Shown here: piece by piece, positions 58,824-64,000 of the stretch
Layout: each line of letters starts with the position of its first letter
How positions within the stretch are numbered: the stretch's first letter is position 1
Origin: Clostridia bacterium
GTDB lineage: Bacteria > Bacillota > Clostridia > Acetivibrionales > DSM-27016
Assembly: GCA_026414765.1 (NCBI GenBank)
Contig: JAOAIJ010000010.1
Location: 53,540 to 117,539 of the forward strand
Direction of reading: 5' to 3'
DNA: 64,000 nt
Program-made: the position numbers and the translations under genes
Notes under the pieces: model-generated
The model's database searches: none
What the model was told of the DNA's origin: nothing
The model's input: only the letters and a program-made list of their open reading frames with translations

Positions 58824-59543
58824 ATGGAAAAAGATTTGAAGAATCTCCTTATTGAGGGAGCAAAAGAGTATGAAGTTGTATTAACAGAGCTTCAAATAGA
58901 AAATTTCATGAAGTATAAGGATTTACTGAAGGAATGGAATGAAAAGATTAACCTTACTGCCATTGAAGATGACAAAGATGTTATGATAAAACATTTTGTT
59001 GATTCCTTAAGCATACTCCCATATCTAGAAAATACCAATAAAAAGGTTATGGATGTGGGTACTGGTGCGGGTTTTCCCGGTATTCCACTGAAAATAGTCC
59101 TGAGTAACCTTGATATAACTCTATTTGATTCATTAGAAAAAAGAATAAAATACTTAAATATTGTAATCGAAGAACTGAAGCTTCAAGGTATCAGAGCACT
59201 GCACGGAAGAGCCGAAGAATACGGAATGAAACAGGAATACAGGGAGAAGTACGATATTGTTGTAGCAAGAGCTGTAGCCAACCTTCCTGTGCTGCTTGAA
59301 TACTGTCTTCCTTTTGTTAAGACTGGAGGTATATTCATTGCTATGAAGGGCAGCAATATCGAAGAAGTTGATGCTTCTGCCAAAGCTCTGGACATACTGG
59401 GCGGTAAACTGGATTCGGTTAAAGAATTGACTCTTCCTTTCAGTGATATGAAAAGAAATATCATCATAATAAAAAAGTTACGACAAACACCGACAAAATA
59501 TCCAAGGAAAGCGGGCAAACCATCAAAAGAACCGTTGATATAA
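58824..59543 (+). CDS. rsmG: 16S rRNA (guanine-N7) methyltransferase RsmG (GidB)
   Basis: RsmG methylates G527 of 16S rRNA; its loss gives low-level streptomycin resistance. The SAM-binding motif DVGTGAGFPGIPLKI is at about residues 77-91, and VVARAVANLPVLLEYC and GGIFIAMKGSN follow. The 239-residue length matches the family. GGAGTG precedes the ATG. It lies between mnmG and noc as in Bacillus. Confidence 0.96.
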   Translation: MEKDLKNLLIEGAKEYEVVLTELQIENFMKYKDLLKEWNEKINLTAIEDDKDVMIKHFVDSLSILPYLENTNKKVMDVGTGAGFPGIPLKIVLSNLDITLFDSLEKRIKYLNIVIEELKLQGIRALHGRAEEYGMKQEYREKYDIVVARAVANLPVLLEYCLPFVKTGGIFIAMKGSNIEEVDASAKALDILGGKLDSVKELTLPFSDMKRNIIIIKKLRQTPTKYPRKAGKPSKEPLI

Positions 59544-59670
59544 GTGATAAAATGCAGTAAAAAAGAGCTTTCTGGCGAACGATTCTTTAAAAGAAAAAAA
59601 GGTAATAGGTAATAATTGGAGAATATTAAATTATGACATTAAAGGTATATTATTCCTATCCCCTGATTCT

Positions 59671-59688
59671 AACAAACCAAGGTTTGTT
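59671..59688. promoter_or_regulatory. Inverted repeat upstream of noc
   Basis: AACAAACC and GGTTTGTT flank a 2-bp centre, 45 bp before the noc start. It is a possible operator of unknown protein; it does not match the parS or LexA sequences. Confidence 0.35.
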
Positions 59689-59732
59689 TATTACTTTTGA
59701 AGAATATTAATTTTACAAAGGATGGTGCCGGA

Positions 59733-60584
59733 ATGCTAGAAAATAGATTACATGTTACAAAGACAGAGAAAAAAGAAGAACAAAAAAACATAACCTATGT
59801 AAACATTGATGGGATAAGGCCAAATCCATATCAGCCCAGAAAGCAGTTCAACAAAGCGTCCTTAGAAGAGCTTTGCGAATCAATAAAACAGTACGGAGTT
59901 ATTCAACCTATCAATGTTAGAAAAATTTCCAGCAACACATATGAACTCGTAGCAGGAGAGAGACGTTTGAGGGCTGCAACAATGGCGGGACTCAAAGAAA
60001 TTCCGGCCATTATTGTCAATGTAGATGACAATAATTCTGCTGTCATAGCCCTCATTGAAAACCTTCAAAGGGAAGATCTTAGTTATATGGAAGAAGCTGA
60101 AGGATATAATAACCTTATCATAGAGCATAATTTTACACAGGAGGAGCTTGCACAGAAGATAGGCAAAAGCCAATCAACCATTGCAAACAAAATCAGGCTA
60201 TTAAAGCTTCCCCCACTTGTTAAGAAGATTATCGCAGACAACAACCTGACAGAAAGACATGCAAGATCATTGCTCAAGCTTCACGATGAGCAGCTTCAAT
60301 TAAAAGTTCTCAAGCATGTATGTGAAAAAGGGCTAAATGTTAAGAAAACAGAAGATCTTGTAGAGAGGGCTATAGAGAGATACACCCGTGAAGGAAGAGA
60401 AAAAAACAGTGAGAAAAAGTGCACAAAGGCTATCAAAGATATAAGAATATTTGTTAATACCATAAGACAGGCTATTGAGCTTATGAAAAAATCAGGAGTA
60501 AGTGCAAAGGCAGCACAAATAGACAGGGGAGAATATATAGAGTTTATTGTACGCATACCAAAAAAAGAAAACTCAATAGGATAA
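59733..60584 (+). CDS. noc: Nucleoid occlusion protein Noc (ParB family)
   Basis: This 283-residue ParB-family protein has the CTP-binding domain (NPYQPRKQFNKASLEELCESIKQYGVIQPI, VAGERRLRAATMAGL, ENLQREDLSYMEEAEGY) and the HTH (TQEELAQKIGKSQSTIANKIRLL). Noc binds its own sites and blocks FtsZ-ring assembly over the nucleoid. Position between rsmG and the right arm matches Bacillus noc; the separate parB at 43216 with parS nearby is the true Spo0J. The frame extends to a TTG at 59697; the ATG at 59733 with AAAGGATGG upstream is preferred. The Noc rather than ParB assignment rests on gene order. Confidence 0.82.
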   Translation: MLENRLHVTKTEKKEEQKNITYVNIDGIRPNPYQPRKQFNKASLEELCESIKQYGVIQPINVRKISSNTYELVAGERRLRAATMAGLKEIPAIIVNVDDNNSAVIALIENLQREDLSYMEEAEGYNNLIIEHNFTQEELAQKIGKSQSTIANKIRLLKLPPLVKKIIADNNLTERHARSLLKLHDEQLQLKVLKHVCEKGLNVKKTEDLVERAIERYTREGREKNSEKKCTKAIKDIRIFVNTIRQAIELMKKSGVSAKAAQIDRGEYIEFIVRIPKKENSIG

Positions 60585-60955
60585 CGGAATTATAATTCAG
60601 AGGATGGCGGAAAATGAGCTATCCTCTTTTATTTTTGTGTAAAAGCAGGTGCAGAATTGGAAATACTACTAGAAAAAGGGCATACATCCTGGTATCATTA
60701 TACCTTGTTATTATGATATAAGGAATTAAACCAGATAGCCTATTATAAAGGTATGACTATAAATAATCAAAAAAGTGGACAGTATTGTAAAAGTTTATTA
60801 AAATATAATATAGGCAATGGACAAAATTAAGAAATCTGAAAAAGGTAAAGGCTTTCTTCTTTTACCTTTACGTCTATCTTATCACTATAAAGTTAGTTTG
60901 TCCTGCCTCCTGAAGCATACGCTGAAAACGCTTAGTAAAGAGAGGTATAAGTTTA
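60585..60955. other. noc-gyrA intergenic region
   Basis: It contains the noc terminator (60599-60630), an inverted repeat AAAGGTAAA ... TTTACCTTT near 60842-60868 and AT-rich sequence. The gyrA promoter is expected here but I cannot choose one with confidence. No gene is seen. Confidence 0.5.
60599..60630 (+). terminator. Intrinsic terminator of noc
   Basis: AGAGGATGGC pairs with GCTATCCTCT (one G-U) around a 9-nt loop and T4 ATTTTT follows. Confidence 0.85.
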
Positions 60956-63445
60956 ATGGCAGATACAAATGAGGTAAAAGAACAGAAGATAATACCGGTT
61001 GATATAGAAACGGAAATGAAAAAATCCTTTATTGAGTATGCTATGAGTGTTATTATAGACCGTGCTCTTCCAGATGTAAGAGATGGGTTAAAGCCTGTTC
61101 ACAGGCGTATATTATATTCAATGTTTACTCAAGGCTTTACACCGGATAAGGCGTACAGAAAGTGTGCTACGACAGTAGGGGATGTTCTCGGTAGGTTTCA
61201 TCCGCATGGTGATGCCGCTGTTTACGACAGTATGGTGCGTATGGCCCAAGATTGGTCTTTACGCCACACACTGGTAGATGGGCATGGAAACTTCGGTTCG
61301 CTGGATGGTGATTCACCTGCAGCATACAGGTATACAGAAGCAAGACTTTCGAAGATATCTATGGAAATGCTCAGTGACATAAATAAGGATACAGTAGATT
61401 TCAAACCAAACTTTGACGAGCATGAAATGGAGCCCGTTGTTCTTCCATCAAGGTTCCCAAACCTTCTTGTCAACGGTTCTACGGGGATAGCCGTAGGAAT
61501 GGCAACAAACATACCACCTCATAACCTTGGTGAGGTTATAGATGGTATAAAAATGGTGATAGATAACCCTGATATTTCAACAGAAGATTTAAATAAAATC
61601 ATTAAGGGTCCTGACTTCCCTACTTCGGGAACAATTGTAGGCAAGCAGGGAATAAGGGAAGCTTATAAAACAGGTAGGGGAAGAATAATCGTTAGATCGG
61701 AAGCTACTATAGAGCAGATGACTAACAATAAACAAAGAATAATAGTAACGGAACTTCCCTATCAAGTAAATAAGGCAAGGCTTATAGAGAAGATCGCGGA
61801 ACTGGTAAAAGAGAAGAGAATTGAAGGTATTTCCGATCTTAGAGATGAGTCTGGAAGAGAAGAGCCGGTAAGAATAGTGATAGAACTTAAGCGTGATGCC
61901 AATGCCAATGTTGTGTTGAATCAGCTTTATAAGAATACGCAGATGCAGGAAACTTTCAGTGTCAACATGGTTGCCATTGTTCAGACTGAAGATAAGAAAT
62001 ATGAGCCAAGGATAATAAATCTGAGGCAGGCAATAAACTACTATATAAAGCACCAGGAAGAAGTAATAGTCAGAAGAACAAAGTATGAACTTGATAAAGC
62101 AGAAGCCAGGGCTCATATATTGGAAGGTTTAAGGATAGCTATAGATAACCTGGACGAAGTTATAAGAATCATAAGAGGATCAAAGACCGAAACAATCGCT
62201 AAGGAAGGCTTGATGGAAAGATTCGGCTTCAGTGAAAAGCAAGCCCAAGCTATAGTAGATATGAGACTTGGAAGGCTCACCGGTTTAGAAAGAGAGAAGC
62301 TGGAAAATGAATATAAGGAAATTATGGAGAAGATTAAATACTATAGAGAAGTACTTGCTAACCAATCTCTCGTTTTAAAAATAATCAAGGACGAGCTTAC
62401 AGTAATAAAAGACAAATATGCAAACGACAGAAAAACAAGAATCATTGCAGATCAGGGAGAGATTGATCTTGAGGATCTCATTGCGGAAGAGGAAAGTGTA
62501 ATTACTCTTACACACTTCGGTTACGTAAAAAGGCTGCCTGCTGATACTTATAAGAGCCAGAAAAGAGGGGGAAAGGGAATAACAGGTTTAAGCACAAGAG
62601 AAGAAGATTTTGTAGAAAACCTGTTTATAACATCAACTCATCATTTCATAATGTTCTTTACTAATAAAGGTAGAGTATACAGGTTAAAAGCATATGAGAT
62701 ACCTGAATCAGGAAGACAGGCAAAGGGTACTGCCATAGTAAATCTACTGCAGCTTGATGCGGATGAAAAGGTTACTACGGTAATACCTATAGCTGAGTAC
62801 AAAGAAGGCCTGTATCTTATGATGGCAACAAAAAACGGGCTTGTAAAAAAGACTAATCTTATGGAATATGACAATATCAGAAAAGGCGGACTAGCTGCCG
62901 TTACCCTGAGAGAGAACGATGAACTGATAGATGTTAAGCTTACCGATGGTAATCAAGACATAATGTTAGCTACAAGAAACGGTATGGCAATTAGATTTAA
63001 TGAAACTGATGCAAGACCAATAGGAAGAGTATCGATGGGTGTTAAGGGTATTGAATTGGACGACGACGATTATGTAATAGGAATGGAAGTTTGTAGCGAG
63101 AATGTAAGTTTGCTTGTAGTGACCGAAAATGGTTTTGGTAAGAGGACCGAGCTTGACGAGTATAAGGTACAGTCGAGAGGCGGAAAGGGGATACTCACTT
63201 ATAGGGTTACAGAAAAGACAGGAAAAATTGCCGGTATGAAGCTTGTAAGCGAAGAGGACGATATAATGCTTATCAGCTCAGATGGTACAATAATACGACT
63301 TAATGTTAGTGAAATTAGTATTCTCGGCAGGGCAACGCAAGGAGTAACTCTTATGAGAATGGGTGACGGTATTAGTGTAGTAAGTGTAGCTAGGATAGTA
63401 AATGAAAATGAAGGTGAAGAAGATACAAATGATGTAGAAGAATAA
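60956..63445 (+). CDS. gyrA: DNA gyrase subunit A
   Basis: GyrA cuts and religates the DNA gate. The N-terminal winged helix has EYAMSVIIDRALPDVRDGLKP, the catalytic Tyr lies in AAYRYTEARLSKIS, and the coiled-coil gate occupies about residues 360-480. The C-terminal beta-pinwheel contains the GyrA-box-like QKRGGKGITG, required for negative supercoiling, plus further SRGGKGI repeats. The tail is acidic. Length is 829 residues. GAGAGG precedes the ATG. It is alone on the right arm, separated from gyrB by the origin. Confidence 0.98.
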   Translation: MADTNEVKEQKIIPVDIETEMKKSFIEYAMSVIIDRALPDVRDGLKPVHRRILYSMFTQGFTPDKAYRKCATTVGDVLGRFHPHGDAAVYDSMVRMAQDWSLRHTLVDGHGNFGSLDGDSPAAYRYTEARLSKISMEMLSDINKDTVDFKPNFDEHEMEPVVLPSRFPNLLVNGSTGIAVGMATNIPPHNLGEVIDGIKMVIDNPDISTEDLNKIIKGPDFPTSGTIVGKQGIREAYKTGRGRIIVRSEATIEQMTNNKQRIIVTELPYQVNKARLIEKIAELVKEKRIEGISDLRDESGREEPVRIVIELKRDANANVVLNQLYKNTQMQETFSVNMVAIVQTEDKKYEPRIINLRQAINYYIKHQEEVIVRRTKYELDKAEARAHILEGLRIAIDNLDEVIRIIRGSKTETIAKEGLMERFGFSEKQAQAIVDMRLGRLTGLEREKLENEYKEIMEKIKYYREVLANQSLVLKIIKDELTVIKDKYANDRKTRIIADQGEIDLEDLIAEEESVITLTHFGYVKRLPADTYKSQKRGGKGITGLSTREEDFVENLFITSTHHFIMFFTNKGRVYRLKAYEIPESGRQAKGTAIVNLLQLDADEKVTTVIPIAEYKEGLYLMMATKNGLVKKTNLMEYDNIRKGGLAAVTLRENDELIDVKLTDGNQDIMLATRNGMAIRFNETDARPIGRVSMGVKGIELDDDDYVIGMEVCSENVSLLVVTENGFGKRTELDEYKVQSRGGKGILTYRVTEKTGKIAGMKLVSEEDDIMLISSDGTIIRLNVSEISILGRATQGVTLMRMGDGISVVSVARIVNENEGEEDTNDVEE

Positions 63446-63457
63446 ATATTTATATGA

Positions 63458-63494
63458 AAACGTCAAAGGGCTCTTTAAGAGCCCTTTGACGTTT
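63458..63494. terminator. Bidirectional terminator after gyrA
   Basis: A perfect 16-bp stem (63458-63473 with 63479-63494) has a 5-nt loop. The stop codon of the convergent 53-codon gene starts in the loop. Confidence 0.85.
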
Positions 63495-63636
63495 CTTCTT
63501 CATCGTCTAGTGGTGGATCTTCAAGCCTTTTAACCATCAAATCCATCAATTCTACTTTACCAAGGCTTCCAAAAGGCAATACATGATTTTTATATAACCG
63601 TTCGGTGAATGTTTTATTCCTATCATTTTTGGGCAT
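63475..63636 (-). CDS. Small hypothetical protein, 53 residues
   Basis: I do not recognise this protein. It starts MPKNDRNKTFTERLYKNHVL, continues PFGSLGKVELMDLMVKRLED and ends in an acidic tail (PPLDDEEETSKGS). It has no membrane segment. GAGGTG lies 5 nt before the ATG at 63636, so translation looks real; the longer frame from 63672 has no such site. It lies alone between gyrA and the rRNA-type promoters. Confidence 0.6.
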   Translation of the reverse strand: MPKNDRNKTFTERLYKNHVLPFGSLGKVELMDLMVKRLEDPPLDDEEETSKGS

Positions 63637-63759
63637 GTGATCACCTCTTTTTCTTATTTGAAAACCTAGCATTATTTATTATCTACTATTATATTAAAGC
63701 ATATGACAGATATCTGTGTATATTTTTATTATTTTGTGATATATGCCCTGTTTTATGAG

Positions 63760-63788
63760 TTGATACCACTTAAAGTAAGTGTTAATAT
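63760..63788 (+). promoter_or_regulatory. rRNA-type promoter P1
   Basis: TTGATA (63760-63765), a 17-bp spacer and TAATAT (63783-63788). The -10 is followed by ATAAAAGCTG, the same sequence found after P2. Confidence 0.7.
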
Positions 63789-63902
63789 ATAAAAGCTGTC
63801 GCCGATGGGACGCAGTAATCGATGATTACGCAGCCGGAAGCAAGCCGGGGAAATCAAAGGATGAACACGGCAGGCTGGGAAAAAGAAACAACAAAAAAGT
63901 TG

Positions 63903-63931
63903 TTGACAAAACAGAGACAGCGTGATAATAT
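63903..63931 (+). promoter_or_regulatory. rRNA-type promoter P2
   Basis: TTGACA (63903-63908), a 17-bp spacer and TAATAT (63926-63931), a strong consensus promoter with A/T-rich upstream DNA. GCTTCGCGAGAGC downstream can form a hairpin near the RNA 5' end. With P1 this looks like the tandem promoter of an rrn operon that continues outside the window, as after gyrA in other Firmicutes. Confidence 0.75.
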
Positions 63932-64000
63932 ATAAAAGCTGCTTCGCGAGAGCGAAACGGTGGCAGGGTTGTAAGAAGCAGGTATCACAAAGCTTTGAAC

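Overview
The window looks like the replication-origin region of an anaerobic, endospore-forming, low-GC clostridium. Sporulation genes (yabG, bofA, a SPOCS/LysM protein, a CotS-like kinase, soj/spo0J), a four-subunit pyruvate:ferredoxin oxidoreductase, formate-THF ligase and AT-rich intergenic DNA all point that way. The gene set and order resemble the Acetivibrio (Clostridium) thermocellum group; that is recalled family knowledge, not a database result. No insertion sequence, prophage or CRISPR array was found.

Layout. 1-7 kb: a cut-off AAA ATPase fragment, an orphan HMA protein, a MobA-like nucleotidyltransferase, a FadR-type regulator, ispE, the SPOCS/LysM protein, veg and yabG. 7-13 kb: fhs, a lipoprotein serine hydrolase, a CotS-like kinase, a GT-C glycosyltransferase and a small unknown gene behind an isolated promoter and terminator. 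13.6-17 kb: the porCDAB operon. 17-23.5 kb: bofA, a DUF2508 gene, a phosphoesterase, a Nudix hydrolase, a VanW protein and small envelope or stress proteins. 23.5-30 kb: gltB-gltD behind a leader with a terminator and possible ANTAR-type hairpins. 30-35 kb: a MacAB-like ABC operon. 35.1-35.7 kb: a G-rich, structured non-coding segment that I read as an undescribed RNA gene. 35.7-39.4 kb: a TVP38 protein, pssA, a DUF4097 lipoprotein and a HAD gene broken by one stop codon. 39.5-41.2 kb: serS with two tRNA-Ser genes.

Origin core, 41-64 kb. Leftward from oriC (about 52.3-52.6 kb) run dnaA, dnaN, yaaA, recF, remB, gyrB, then a half-size GDT1 gene on the opposite strand, soj-spo0J with two exact parS sites, a DUF4446 gene and a coiled-coil/TPR gene. 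Rightward run rpmH, rnpA, yidD, yidC, jag, mnmE, mnmG, rsmG, noc, gyrA, a 53-codon gene and tandem rRNA-type promoters at the right edge; the rRNA genes themselves would lie outside. Nearly all origin-proximal genes are transcribed away from oriC. gyrA and gyrB are on opposite arms, and so are noc and soj-spo0J.

Most notable: the structured RNA candidate (35155-35685); the gltB leader (23656-23837); an exact LexA-type operator at a promoter serving yaaA-recF-remB-gyrB (49304-49354); a distal pair of DnaA boxes (38699-38731); and a nonsense codon at the centre of a perfect palindrome in the HAD gene (38870). Many start codons were moved inward to an ATG, GTG or TTG with a good ribosome binding site.
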